From: Larus michahellis
Lineage: Eukaryota > Chordata > Aves > Charadriiformes > Laridae
Assembly: GCF_964199755.1 (NCBI RefSeq)
Contig: NC_133902.1
Coordinates: 60,886,217 to 60,950,216, forward strand
DNA: 64,000 bases
Direction: 5' to 3'
This document shows positions 10,340 through 20,040 of the stretch, piece by piece. The position numbers and the translations under genes were made by a program. Under the pieces are notes generated by a model. The model saw nothing but the letters and a program-made list of their open reading frames with translations, did not search any database and was not told where the DNA came from. Numbering within the stretch: position 1 is the stretch's first letter; each line of letters begins with the position of its first letter.

Positions 10340-10697
10340 TGAGGAGAAATAACTGGACTCCAGACGATCCAATGTGAATCAACAGAAGCCGTTTATTAAG
10401 CACAGATCATCATCTTTTATACCCTGTGTTGTAGCCGTACATGCCACTTGCTTATTTCTGATTAGCTAGTTACACTGTCCACGCGCTGTCCATGAAGTTC
10501 ATTCACAGATCAGATTGGTTACAAGAATTCACATAGTAAATTGCTTAGTCATTAGCACAACATGTTTTCTACCTTCTCAGTTCCCATTTTTCCCATGTAC
10601 TAATTCCATCTTCTACCTCCTGTTTTGCTCTTAATCTAATCTCTCATAGTAGGGAGGCTGGCTCACATGGCCATTTTCTCTCAGATACATTCCTACA
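10340..10697 (-). mobile_element. 3' LTR of the provirus (358 bp)
   Basis: Read on the minus strand it starts TGTAGGAATG and ends TTTCTCCTCA, giving TG...CA termini. It contains a TATA-like TATAAAAGATGATGATC and the poly(A) signal in CTTAATAAACGG. It differs from the 5' LTR by only a few substitutions and a single-base indel (358 versus 359 bp), so the insertion is not very old. Confidence 0.94.
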
Positions 10698-11302
10698 ATA
10701 CCCCCTTTTTCTTCTTGAGCCAGCGAGACCTTATGCATGGCATTTTCTATCATGTCAGTCACTTTGCAGAGAACACACGAGGCTACCATAATCAATAATA
10801 ATATAACCAACAATAGCATGAGCCCTTGCTTTAGTAAGTCTGATAACCATCCCGTTATACCCCATGAGTTTAACCAATCATCGAAACCATTTTTGACCAC
10901 GTTTAATTTGGACATATTGTCCTTCAGATCCCGTGACTGCTTATGAATGGATGATGAGTGGTCGGAAAGGTTCATACGATACATACCTTCAAAATCTTCA
11001 CATCCATGACCCTGAGCTAACAGCAAAAAATCAATAGCCGCTCGATTTTGCAATGTAGCATGCCGAATGCTATCAACATCAGTAAACAAGCTAGATATGA
11101 TTTCAGTTGTAAGGTTTATCTGTTTACTTGCCCAACGCCCTATCTTATTCAACATATTTAATGCCATTGCTGTTCCTAGCGAGGGAAGAATACTTAGCCC
11201 TATTCTTTGTCCGAGATTCGAAAATGTCATATGGTCATCACAGGATGGAGTGAAGGTATGAACTGTTCTCTTGGCTCTATGTTTCCTGTGTGCTCTGCTC
11301 AC
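10631..11302 (-). CDS. env: Endogenous retroviral Env transmembrane subunit (TM), 3' part of env
   Basis: An open frame of 223 codons; the upstream end is a GTG and not a true start, so SU is cut or frameshifted. A RAKR furin-type site lies at residues 9-12. It is followed by a helical region with LQNRAAIDFLL, the conserved avian-retrovirus TM segment next to a C-rich loop. In this copy the expected CX6CC motif keeps its first Cys (HGCEDF) but lacks the paired cysteines, where Y-R stands instead. A membrane anchor rich in L/I/V spans about residues 160-183, followed by a short tail. The last ~22 codons read into the 3' LTR. Assignment as alpharetroviral gp37-like TM rests on motif and layout; the protein is unlikely to be functional without SU. 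Confidence 0.88.
   Translation of the reverse strand: MSRAHRKHRAKRTVHTFTPSCDDHMTFSNLGQRIGLSILPSLGTAMALNMLNKIGRWASKQINLTTEIISSLFTDVDSIRHATLQNRAAIDFLLLAQGHGCEDFEGMYRMNLSDHSSSIHKQSRDLKDNMSKLNVVKNGFDDWLNSWGITGWLSDLLKQGLMLLLVILLLIMVASCVLCKVTDMIENAMHKVSLAQEEKGGIVGMYLRENGHVSQPPYYERLD
10698..10714 (-). promoter_or_regulatory. Polypurine tract of the provirus
   Basis: On the minus strand, AAGAAGAAAAAGGGGGTAT lies immediately before the 3' LTR. This is the plus-strand primer position in retroviral reverse transcription. Similar purine runs (AAACAAAAAAGGGGGA) occur near 11350 and 12155 and another near 13880, suggesting repeated env-3' end segments in the interior. Confidence 0.8.
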
Positions 11303-11440
11303 TGTGTCTCTGGCTGTACGCAGGCCTCTGCTTGTAGATCTCCATATCTCCCCCTTTTTTGTTTAATACCAGACCATTTATTAACAAGGTCGCCATGACT
11401 TGTTCTTCTACTCGTTGTGACGCTCCTAGCAGGTTATATA

Positions 11441-12105
11441 CTAAACACAATTAAAAACAGAATCAAAAAGAACCCTGCTAAGGCAATAAATACCCAGATT
11501 CCTAAATTTAGCCCAGAAAGCCAGTTTCTTTGGATTTACCCACGAGAAATCCTTTTGTAATATTTCAAATACATTGCAGTTCATTAAGTCTTGAATCTTT
11601 AGTATTTGAGCTTTTAGCTGATCATGCAAAGGACGAATATTTTGTTGCAACAACATGTCAAAAGCACCTTGGAAATGGTGTTTAACCATTTCTCAGCCAT
11701 GTAGCAACATATTCCAGGGGAGAGATGTAACACAAAGTCTGCGAGGGTTGTACTCCCAATCACAATACAGAGAAAGACGTGGTTTTAATGCATTTTGCCA
11801 GTTCCCTATCCATATTACTGCTGTTTTATACCTTACTCACGTTAAATTTACACAATTAAGACTGATTATATTCTTGTATACTTGCATTTTGAGCCAAAGC
11901 AAACATACGGATGAGAAGTACAAATCATTACAGAATTGTCTTGCTCACAACTTCTATTTGTTGCAGTATTATCTGTGGTTAGCATGCACCCCAATTTAAG
12001 GTGCTTATAATACACCTTCGGTTGTTCAGGCCATTGAACAGTTCTTACAAAATGTCGCTCTACTGCTGTGGATGACAAAGAAGACATGTTTAGAAAATTT
12101 AAAAC
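11441..12105 (-). pseudogene. Probable env SU-region remnants, frame-broken
   Basis: Two minus-strand open pieces (11866-12087 and 11441-11689) lie between integrase and TM, where the surface subunit is expected. The first is Cys-containing with a YVCFGSKC-type stretch. The second carries a helical segment followed by a Trp-rich end (SWVNPKKLAFW). I do not recognise a definite family; the second piece could equally be TM sequence from another retroviral class. Stops and frameshifts separate the pieces. Confidence 0.45.
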
Positions 12106-12179
12106 ATGAGTTTCTTTATACAGTCACTCTTGAGGTGTCATACCTATGGGATTCCCCCTTTTTTGTTTAGCAAGCATGG

Positions 12180-12600
12180 TTTTTAAAGTATGATGCATAT
12201 GCTCCACAATTGCTTGCCCAGTCGGGGAATGAGGAATACTGGTGACACGTTTAATACCCCATATCTGTAAAAAAAAAAAAAAAAGAAACAAAAAACCGGT
12301 ACTGTAGCGGACACATAAGCTGGTTCATTATCAGTTTTTATAGTTTTCGGTACTCCCATGACTGCAATGCATTGCAACCAATGTCGAATAACATCACAAG
12401 CCTTCTCTCCTGTATGAGCAGTAGCTACAATAAAGTGAGAAAACAAATCAACTGAAACATGTCCAAATTCCATAATGCGCATAACATCGGATTGCCGAAG
12501 TTTATCAGGTGTAAACGGGTTAACCCCCGCAAATGATAACAGAGGACCCAGTTGCTGACAATTGGCAAAAATACCCACTCTAATGCAAATGCAGTCAGGC
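12180..12600 (-). pseudogene. pol: Retroviral integrase fragment (catalytic core), frameshifted
   Basis: A CQQLGPLLSF segment follows the zinc-finger region. It leads to a first acidic site in LRQSDVM, then HVSVDLFSHF, a TAHTGEKA block and the second Asp in IKTDN. The third (Glu) site, in GQAIVEHMHHT, is present but in another frame. A run of 16 adenines on the plus strand (12269-12284) and nearby A-rich sequence separate the second and third sites and break the frame. No RT or RNase H lies upstream, so the fragment is a relic. Homology to avian class II retroviral integrases is clear from motif order. Confidence 0.83.
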
Positions 12601-12857
12601 TCTTTGCGAGTGCATCATCCCACTGTCCTATCAGGGCATAAAGTTGAAATTCTTGTAGGAAGGTGTTCAACGCGTCTTGCAGCAGTAGTAGACTATATCT
12701 TATCTTGCAACATGCTGTAATGTCTTCTGAGCTGTTGGGGTTAATGAACATAAAACTTATGGGTGGGGCAGACACAGTGCTTCAGGGCATCCCCTGTATC
12801 TTCAAAGTGTGCTCATGTCTCTTTCCCCCTCTCTGACTCGAGACAGCCCCCCTATAT

Positions 12858-13020
12858 CCTGCACTGGACTGAGTGGAGAAGTACAGGCTAGAGTCCCTGC
12901 ATGCACGGCCAGTGCACGCAGCAAGTCCCACCACACTCTCCTGCACTGGATTGAGTAGAAAAGTACAGGCTAGAGTCGCTGCATGCGTGGCCAGTGTATG
13001 CGGCGAGTCTCACCAAACTC
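12858..13020. repeat. Two tandem ~82-bp repeats inside the provirus
   Basis: CCTGCACTGGACTGAG at 12858 recurs as CCTGCACTGGATTGAG at 12940, and the following ~65 bp match with several differences (TACAGGCTAGAGTC, GCATGC, GGCCAGTG). Function unknown; it sits between the relic TM and integrase and marks a recombination junction. Confidence 0.8.
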
Positions 13021-13034
13021 ATGATCCAGCTTTG

Positions 13035-13560
13035 CTAACAGCAGCTGTCTGATACGTGACTACATTGTTGTAATCCCTTCTTGTTATCTTCTTCTGTGAA
13101 GGTCAGGTTCTCATGGATACACACATAGTTTTTAGAACAACATATTCTACAACTCGTACAAGGGTGCGATGCAAAGCGGCATCTACAACTGATCATATAA
13201 TGCTTATTAAACACGGCAAACAGCATACTAAACGTAACAGACAAATTTCTTCCACACAGGCCATGAGTATAATTTGCTTCAACCAACCGCACCCCCACAT
13301 CCATCCAGCAAAGAGATTTCACCCAGCGGTCTCCACAAGTTGCTGGTTCGGTCGGTGCAGTTCCTGCAACTGGGCATGGATGGATTTGGAGTGGTCACTT
13401 AGATTCATACAATACAGTCCTTTAAAATCTTGACAACCATGTCTGTGAGCTGAAAACAAAAAATCAGTAGCAGTTCTGTTTTGCAGCGTCGCATATCAAA
13501 TACTATCTACATCTAGCAATAACTCAGAAATAGCTGTACTAGTGGCATTGTTAAACTTAT
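13035..13560 (-). pseudogene. env: Second, decayed env TM copy
   Basis: On the minus strand 13560-13340 encodes residues matching the better TM at 11302: a SELLLDVDSI stretch, then after a stop the LQNRTATDFLF, HGCQDF and MNLSDHS landmarks. The region 13340-13035 gives a hydrophobic anchor in one frame with further stops. It lies upstream of the integrase relic, out of normal gene order, and is more diverged than the 3' TM. It therefore came from recombination with another provirus and not from a recent local duplication. Confidence 0.75.
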
Positions 13561-13628
13561 CCTTGGCAGCAAGAGAGTCCTTGTTAGCAAGAATCCTTGG
13601 CAGCAAGAGAGTCCTTGTTAGCAAGATC
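13561..13628. repeat. 34-bp tandem duplication in the provirus
   Basis: CCTTGGCAGCAAGAGAGTCC at 13561 is repeated at 13595, with the following TTGTTAGCAAGA also repeated. Only two copies are present. Confidence 0.9.
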
Positions 13629-14666
13629 GCATGCGGACTCCCTGTTCTTGCTGGTACTGTGCTTTGATCTTCTTCCACAACAGGCCAAGATTCTCAAGCA
13701 GCTAGATAAGGTGTCTTTGAGTCCATTACAGGCTTATGTCATCCAAATGTTTTTCTTGCCAGCACCTGAGACTGAATAACAATTGGTGTGATATATGTGT
13801 TTTCCAGCACCCAGGTGTGCGTCCCTTGAGTGTATTTACAATCCTCTTTGCCGATCTTCCGTTGCTTTCCCATATTCCCCCCCCTTTCTCAAGAGACCGC
13901 TTCTGCTGGGTTCATTTTAGTCTCGCAGGGTATAACACAGAGCAATCTACTAAGGCATGCAATAACATAGACACATATAGGAAAAAACCAAGAACATATC
14001 TCTATGGTACTGCTTTGAATCAGGTGTCCTATTTCTCTTTTTCTGATGCTTTCTCGTAATGCGTATGGCATACATTTGTGCTAATGTGGCACATTTCCCA
14101 TCTAATTGTTCCTGTTTGGTTTCTTTTTTTTTCCCCCCCTCTTTTTTTCTTTTTTCTTTTTTTTTTTTTCCTTCCATCACTTACGACTGACATAAAAGTC
14201 TGCCTTTGCAACAAGAGCTCAGTTTCTCATTTTCCTACGGAGCATCCTATAGATTTTGGCTCAACTCCTTTTCCCAATCAACCATGATCTTATAGACAAA
14301 CAACAAACAACCAGCTATACTCCCTGCACGGACGAGCCGTTCCCGAGACCGTAAACCTGTCGGCTGGTGAAAACTCCCCCAATATTTCAGGACTTCCATC
14401 GGTTCTACAGCCCATCCTGGTGTATCTACCTGGGGCGCGCTCGCCTTACGTCTAAACATTGTGTATATACAAACTTCTTCACTTGACGGAGTGTCAGCCC
14501 TAGTTGCATATGAGAACAGTACCACACTGGGCAGAACACCTGCTCAAGTGGAATCACCTAACGACACTGCACACAACAAAAAACAAACAGTAGCACACAT
14601 GCTGATCAGCAGGTATAAGCTGGCGCCCACACACACTTACACAGCAGACATACAAAACCAGCACTT

Positions 14667-15173
14667 CTATCTCAGGGAGATGACTGGGAAGGGGAGGGGG
14701 CGAGGAGAGCCATGGCAGGAGCAAACAGCTCCAGCTCTGTCCTTCTCTGCTGACATTCTGCCTCCTCCATCAGCCTCAGGTGGAGCAGAGGGGATCAGCA
14801 GGGGATCATCCCAGACCTTCGGACCTGGCCTGTTCAATCCCCCTCCCGTGGGCTGTAATGCTGCAAAAGCCCCAGCTGCCGTGGCTCTCTCTGCCTTCAT
14901 AGCTTGTAAGGTTGATAACACCAACCACCATGTTGTCGCTAACGGTGATGCCTCTTTGTCTCCTTTACTTATCACTTCCCACAGTTTTTTCCCAACAGCC
15001 TCCCATATTTATGGTTTAAAAGCTGTCTGGGGCTCTGGTGCGAATCCGTTCTCTCTGCACCAGGTTAACAACCTTCGGAGCATACACTCATTGTATTTCA
15101 CCCATCTCTTAGAGAGGATATGCAGGAGAAGTCTTAATATAGCCCCTTCTTCTTTTGTTACTTGTTGCCCCAT
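14667..15173 (-). pseudogene. gag: gag fragment (matrix region) with internal stop
   Basis: An ATG at 15173 (minus) starts MGQQVTKEE, a myristoylation-type N-terminus, about 180 bp downstream of the primer-binding site as expected for gag. The matrix-like helices (LLLHILSKRW, LLTWCRENGF) are cut by a TAA at 15009-15011; the same frame is then open again to 14667. The later part has a PSAP late-domain motif (LIPSAPPEA) typical of retroviral Gag. Capsid and nucleocapsid are not seen downstream. The layout looks class II-like (alpha/beta); the exact group is uncertain. Confidence 0.75.
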
Positions 15174-15354
15174 CTCCTGCCCCGGCTGCTCACCTCTCTC
15201 TGGGTGTCCATGGCCACATCGTCTGTTTCCTCTATTCCGGATTGCCACCCAATCTGCCTGTTCTCAGTCCAGCTGAGCCGTCCTCCAGCCAGTGGATCTC
15301 CTTCTGGGTCTTCCGCCCCTCGCATTCCGTTGCTCAAGCCAAGCGCCGATCGGT

Positions 15355-15372
15355 ATCACGTCGGGGTCACCA
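15355..15372 (-). promoter_or_regulatory. Primer-binding site, tRNA-Trp type
   Basis: On the minus strand the 18 bases TGGTGACCCCGACGTGAT follow the 5' LTR after a 2-base spacer. This is the tRNA-Trp primer site used by avian leukosis/sarcoma-type viruses and their endogenous relatives. It is the strongest single argument for an alpharetrovirus-like element. Confidence 0.92.
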
Positions 15373-15374
15373 TC

Positions 15375-15733
15375 TGAGGAGAAATAACTGGACTCCAGAC
15401 GATCCAACGTGAGTCAACAGAAGCCGTTTATTAAGCACAGATCATCATCTTTTATACCCTGTGTTGTAGCCGTACATGCCACTCGCTTATTTCTGATTAG
15501 CTAGTTACATTGTCCATGTGCTGTCCATGCAGTTCATTCACGCATCAGATTGGTTACAAGAATTCGCATAGTAAATTGCTTAGTCATTAGCACAACATGT
15601 TTTCTACCTTCTCAGTTCCCGTTTTTCCCCATGTACTAATTTCATCTTCTACCACCTGTTTTGCCCTTAATCTAATCTCTCACAGTAGGGAGGCTGGCTC
15701 ACATGGCCATTTTCTCTCAGATACATTCCTACA
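15375..15733 (-). mobile_element. 5' LTR of the provirus (359 bp)
   Basis: This LTR matches 10340-10697 apart from a few substitutions and one extra base. On the minus strand it runs TGTAGGAATG to TTTCTCCTCA, with TATAAAAGATGATG and AATAAACGG. It is followed by the primer-binding site. Confidence 0.94.
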
Positions 15734-16545
15734 CCTAAGTACCACATCTACCCTTTTTTTTAAACACCTCCAGGGATGGTGAATCCACCACCTCCCTGGC
15801 CAGCCTATTCCAATGTTTAATAACCCTTTTAGTGAAAAAATATTTCCTAATATGCAATCTAAACCTCCCCTGACATAACTTGAACCCATTTCCTCTCATC
15901 CTATCACTTGTCACCAGGGAGAAGAGGTCAGCCCCCATCTCTCTACAACCTCCTTTCAGGTAGTTGTAGAGGGTGATAAGGTCTCCCCTCAGCCTCCTCT
16001 TCTCCAGGCTAAACAACCCCAGCTCCCTCAGTCGTTCCTCATAAGATTTGTCCTCCGGCCCCCTCACCAGCTTTGTAGCCCTTCTCTGGACATGCCCCAA
16101 CACCTCACTGTCCTTCTTTTAGTGAGGGGCCCAAAACTGAAGGCAGTACTCGAGGTGGGGCCTCACCAGTGCCGACTAAATGGGGATGATCACTTCCCTA
16201 GTCCGGCTCACCACACTATTCCTGATACAGGCTAGGATGCTGTTGGCCTTCTTGGCCACCTGGGCACGCTGCTGGCTCATATTCAGCCGGCTGTCCACCA
16301 ACACCCCCAGGTCCTTTTCTGCCGGGCAGCTTTCAAGCCACTCGGCCACAATCCTGTAGCGCTGCATGGGGTTGTTGTGACCAAAGTGCAGGACCTGGCC
16401 CTTGGCCTTGTTGAACATCATACCACTGGCCTTAGCCCATCGGTCCAGCCTGTCCAGATCCCTCTGCAGAGCCAACCTACCCTCAAGCAGATCAACACAC
16501 CCGCCTAGTTTAGTGTGTATGTAATCTAGCAGCATATCAGACTTT
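15734..16545 (-). mobile_element. CR1 LINE, right part: ORF2 C-terminal region
   Basis: This continues the CR1 split by the provirus and starts with the duplicated CCTAAG. Minus-strand frames carry the CR1 RT C-terminal signatures [42 protein letters not shown] and [13 protein letters not shown]. Further upstream are [19 protein letters not shown] and [17 protein letters not shown] stop or frame change near 16103-16176 separates the two. It is truncated at its 5' end near 16545, as most CR1 copies are. Confidence 0.93.
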
Positions 16546-16585
16546 GGCTGAGCTCCTCCCTAGTCCAAGAAGGGTGCATACTAGT

Positions 16586-17040
16586 TGTGTTTGAATTTGA
16601 TATATTGGAACTTAACTAACACAATGAAATTGTATAAGTAATATTGATGAAGAGCATATGCTTAACGTTACAAATTTGAGTGACCGTTACAATCAAAGGA
16701 AAGGGAACTCTAATTCTCGGAAACGAAGAAAGGGACCTTACTCTCCTGAGTCAGCAGAAGGCTGAGATACAGCTGTGAGATGGGACAGAGAGATCAGAAA
16801 ACCGAGTGAGAAGGTCAAAGCACTTGCATCAAAACTCCAGTCATCGAAGAGGACATGTAAGGGCTGAACAATTCAATTGGAGAAGAGACACGCGCTTGTC
16901 ACGTGAACATGGGCAGGAATAGCTTATGTCATAGATGGTGAGGCTTCATAAAGCACAGGAAAAGCATCGAGGGGGTCCCTCAGCTCGAGCCGTATTAAAG
17001 CAAGTCTGTGACAGAATTTGTTGCCGAACTGTTCTTTACA
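16586..17040 (+). mobile_element. Possible solo LTR (low confidence)
   Basis: The stretch begins TGTGTTTGAATTTG and ends GTTCTTTACA. It has an ATAAA-like element (CTTCATAAAGCAC), a poly(A)-like GTATTAAAGC about 50 bp before the end and TG...CA termini. I see no target-site duplication, and the right flank is a fragment of the satellite module, so the element may have been moved after insertion. It could instead be unrelated single-copy DNA. Confidence 0.35.
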
Positions 17041-17110
17041 GTCGGAGGCTAAGACTGGATCCAGCCGCACCTAGACTCCTCCCTGAGAAGGAGTTTAGGA
17101 AGCAAGGCCT
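17041..17110 (+). other. Stray fragment of the satellite module
   Basis: GGATCCAGCCGCACCTAGAC, TCCTCC, TGAGAAGGAGTTTAGGAAGC match the conserved middle of the intron-like segment found at 190-235, 3136-3180 and in other copies. It is isolated here, more than 10 kb from the nearest full copy. Confidence 0.75.
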
Positions 17111-18091
17111 TCCAGTCTGAATGTCACTGCTCGGCAGGAGGGTCTTCTCGGCTGTTCTTCAACACCCAACGCTGTTCTTCTGTCCTCTCCTCCTTATAGC
17201 CGTGCAGCTATTAGTTCCCTGGCCTCCAAGGCAACGTTTACTCAGTCTGGATCCCCTCCAGATTTAATCATCACGTTCCCTGTCGCTTTTCTGTCTCTCT
17301 GGTTCCGTCGGGACTTTTCTTCTCCCAGTCACGATGCCCCTCAGGAGTTTCCTGGCAACTGGCATGCATCTCATAGCATTTTCGGTGGGTCCATTTTTGA
17401 GATGTAGTGCACTCATTTGTTTCTCTGTGCTACCTAGGATTCCCGTATTTCGTCTCCAGCCACCCGGGAACACCTGTACTCCCCTCAGACGATCATCCAA
17501 GTTCCTCCTAGTCCTCCCCTCAGCCTTCTTTTGTCTATCAGCACCCCTCGATGCCCCTTTTTTCACCCTCACCAAGCCTCCCGAGACCTTTCTGGAACTC
17601 CACAGCTCCTCATAGCATTTTATCTCCCTTTCCGTCTCTCTTGTTCCATCAGAGCCTCCCGTGCTTCTTTGCTACGTGGCGCCCCTTCATCTTTCTTTCC
17701 ACCATCGAGGGCATCTCCACGGAGTTCCGCTTCCACTCCTTCATCTGTAGTTTGTCCATACCCCTTCCTGAGGCTCCTAAAGCCTTGCTGCATGTCCGAG
17801 CCTTTTTTTCCTACCCTACCCCCTCAGAACGCCTCCGCTTTTTAAAGCCTTGTCTTCCGAGTCCTTTCTTATACCCCACAGCACTTCAGCTCCCTTTTGA
17901 TTTTGTTCTTTTTGTGCTCTCCAGAGCACCCTTAACAACTTCTTTGATGTTTAGGATGCCTTTATTCTGTCCCCTGACGTCATCTGTACTTGGTCAAAAT
18001 TCCCTTCAGAGTTCTGTCTTGTTATCTGTGAGGCTTATTCGGTCTCTCAGGCGGGGACTCGTCCGCTACCATCGCCGAGCTCTCGTAAGAC
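17111..18091 (+). repeat. C/T-rich diverged repeat region
   Basis: Related to 9850-10239 by ordered motifs (see there). Weak internal recurrences (CTCATAGCATTTT at ~17370 and ~17612) suggest a decayed period of about 250 bp. Overlapping open frames up to 187 codons are low in purines and carry no recognisable domain. It is the target into which the LTR at 18097 inserted. Confidence 0.4.
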
Positions 18092-18096
18092 ATCCC
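18092..18096. repeat. Left 5-bp target-site duplication of the solo LTR (ATCCC)
   Basis: ATCCC precedes TGTCCTGG at 18097 and recurs at 19343-19347, right after CGCGACA. This supports a genuine LTR insertion with a 5-bp duplication. Confidence 0.85.
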
Positions 18097-19342
18097 TGTC
18101 CTGGTTTGAGGTAAAACAGAATCAATTTTCTGATTTGTAATTTTACTTTTTAGCTGGGCCTCTTCTAACTGACTGAAGTCTGAAATTGACAGAATATTGT
18201 TCAGCAACTGTTTACTCTCAGAGTGATAAGTCCTGACTGGGCTCCCCGGTTCAAGAGGGACAGGGAACTGCTGGAAAGGGTGCAGCAGAGAGCTACAAAG
18301 ATGATTAGGGGACTGGAACACCTCTCTTATGAGGAAAGGCTGAGGGATTTGGGTCTCTTCAGTCTGGAAAAAAGACGTCTGAGGGGTGACCTTATCAACA
18401 CTTATAAATACTTAAAGGGTGGGTGTCAGGAGGATGGGGCCAGGCTCTTTTCAGTGGTGCCCGGGGACAGGACAAGAGGCAACGGGCACAAACTTGAACA
18501 TAGGAAGTTCCACCTAAACATGAGGAGGAACTTCTTTACCCTGAGGGTGACAGAGCCGTGGCACAGGCTGCCCAGAGAGGTGGTGGAGTCTCCAACTCTG
18601 GAGACATTCAAAACCCGCCTGGACGTGTTCCTGTGTAACCTGCTCTAGGTGACCCTGCTCTGGCAGGGGGGTTAGACTAGATGATCTCCAGAGGTCCCTT
18701 CCAACCCTATGATTCTATGATTATACCAAGGAATGGTATGCACAAAAGCTCTTGCTTAGACTTATTGCTGTAACAACCAAGGTCAGCTAACTCTGGTGCT
18801 TGCCCCATTAGAGGGTCGGAAGCAGAGAAGCGTAGAGGGGTCACACCTGCAGGGAGAAGCAGATGGGACAGGTGACCCAAAACTGACCAACAGAGTATTC
18901 CATCCCATCTGCATCACACTCAGTATAAAAGTTGAGGGATCAAAGGGGCAAGAGGGTTCTGGGTCGCTTTTTCTTTAATGGCTGACATCTGAAGAGGACA
19001 CTGTTTGTCTGCCTTTGATCCCGATCCGAGCACTCCTGACTCTAGTTCTGGAATTCAGCTCCTGTCCGTCACTGACTCCAGTCTGGGACTTACCCTGTGT
19101 CTGCTGGTGACGTGATTGTCATCCTGGGAGCTGGATATGGTTTTATATATATACAATACCTTTTTCTTTAATGAAAATAATATTAAATAAGAGAATAGTA
19201 AATAATAACCGAACAATAAAAATTGAAGTAGTTTAGTTCTTTTTCTAAACTCATAAGTCTCCTAATTCTTCCTCTCCTTTCTGAGGAGGGGGGGAAGGGC
19301 CATCTGTTGTTCTGATTGGCCAATCTGGACAAAATCGCGACA
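18097..19342 (+). mobile_element. Solo LTR (~745 bp without the nested CR1) with TATA promoter
   Basis: It starts TGTCCTGGTTTGAGG and ends ATCTGGACAAAATCGCGACA, with ATCCC on both sides. A CR1 fragment (18222-18722) is nested inside. A promoter-like CTCAGTATAAAAG lies at ~18921; an A/T-rich segment with ATTAAATAAG follows near 19190. No internal retroviral genes accompany it, so it is a solo LTR left by LTR-LTR recombination. The 5-bp duplication separates it from the 6-bp alpharetroviral insertion. The same LTR, diverged, forms part of every macrosatellite unit, near 23.1-23.85, 27.03-27.77 and 30.45-31.2 kb. Confidence 0.85.
18222..18722 (+). mobile_element. CR1 LINE 3' fragment nested in the solo LTR
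   Basis: The plus-strand frame gives the CR1 RT C-terminus ([73 protein letters not shown]) and stops in the typical place near 18648. The 3' UTR follows (TTAGACTAGATGATCTCCAG, AGGTCCCTTCCAACCC) and the ATTCTATGATT end. It is 5' truncated, as usual for CR1. Its open frame is longer than that of the other CR1, so it is probably younger. Confidence 0.94.
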
Positions 19343-19347
19343 ATCCC

Positions 19348-20040
19348 TTAAGCACTAGAACCTCATTTTAGCTCTGGAGCACACTTTGCACCCCTTTTTT
19401 CCCCTTCAGAACCTTTCCCAAGTTTGCAACAGTTAACGCCATCAGTCTTCCTATTCTTTCTTGCTTTTGGTGCGCCTGAAGTCGGTCCCCTGAGGACAAT
19501 CGTACTTTGCTCGATTCCCTGTTGATCTCATCGCATCCCAAGATATATTTAGTTTCTCTGGCTCCTTCAGGACCTCTCTAATCTATGCAATAATGCATCT
19601 TTTTCTGTGAGAACCTTTTCCAAAGTCATCTATGTGGTCTAGAGCCTTGTGTTTGGTTTCTGTGGTATAATATTTTTCTACTTTGTATTGGGTTTCCTAA
19701 AGATGTCCACCATAGTCTCAGGTCTCCTCTTAGCCTTCATCTACTTCAATCCATATGTCCACTATGATGATTTTTGCTGCCTTTTACAATTTGTTTTTCT
19801 TCTAGCTACTTAGATGTTAATTAGGGTGTTTTATGGAGGTTCAGGAAATACGTCACTTGTATTTCCATACTTTTTTGTTGCTTTCTGTATGTTGGGACTC
19901 AAGTAGCGCTGTTGAGTAAAAAGTCAAAGAGAGATTATCAACATGACTTTAAATTGCCAGTAATTTACAGTAAATACCTTATTTCACAGAGGAAAATGTT
20001 TTTGAGAAAGTTTTCTTACAGAATCTGATTCTGTTACTCA
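19348..20040. other. A/T-rich interval without recognisable gene
   Basis: The flank of the solo LTR insertion (TTCAGAACCTTTCCCAAG, GACCTCTCTAATC) resembles the 17.1-18.1 kb C/T-rich repeat in style, then turns A/T rich. No reading frame or RNA gene is seen. Confidence 0.35.

Larger units (their letters stand above)
10340..15733 (-). mobile_element. Rearranged alpharetrovirus-like endogenous provirus (5.4 kb)
   Basis: It has two LTRs (15375-15733 as 5' LTR, 10340-10697 as 3' LTR), a tRNA-Trp-type primer-binding site, a polypurine tract and flanking 6-bp duplications. In minus-strand order the interior holds a gag matrix fragment with a stop, a decayed env TM fragment, a short 82-bp duplication, an integrase fragment with a frameshift, unassigned sequence where SU would be expected, and a second, better preserved TM. 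Most of gag (CA, NC), protease and reverse transcriptase/RNase H were not found. An env-type fragment upstream of integrase is not the normal gene order, so the element is a recombinant and cannot be autonomous. The exact family name is not determinable by eye. Confidence 0.93.

Noticed and set aside
13035..13560. Second TM fragment as a simple recent duplication of the 3' TM
   Set aside because: The two copies differ strongly (for example LQNRAAIDFLL versus LQNRTATDFLF) and in cysteine content, so they come from different retroviral genomes or an old event.
18725..19342. Reading 18725-19342 as the tail of a macrosatellite unit preceding unit B
   Set aside because: At first it looked like that because of shared sequence with units B-D. 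The TG...CA ends and the ATCCC duplication show instead that it is a separate solo LTR insertion, and the shared part in the units is LTR-derived.
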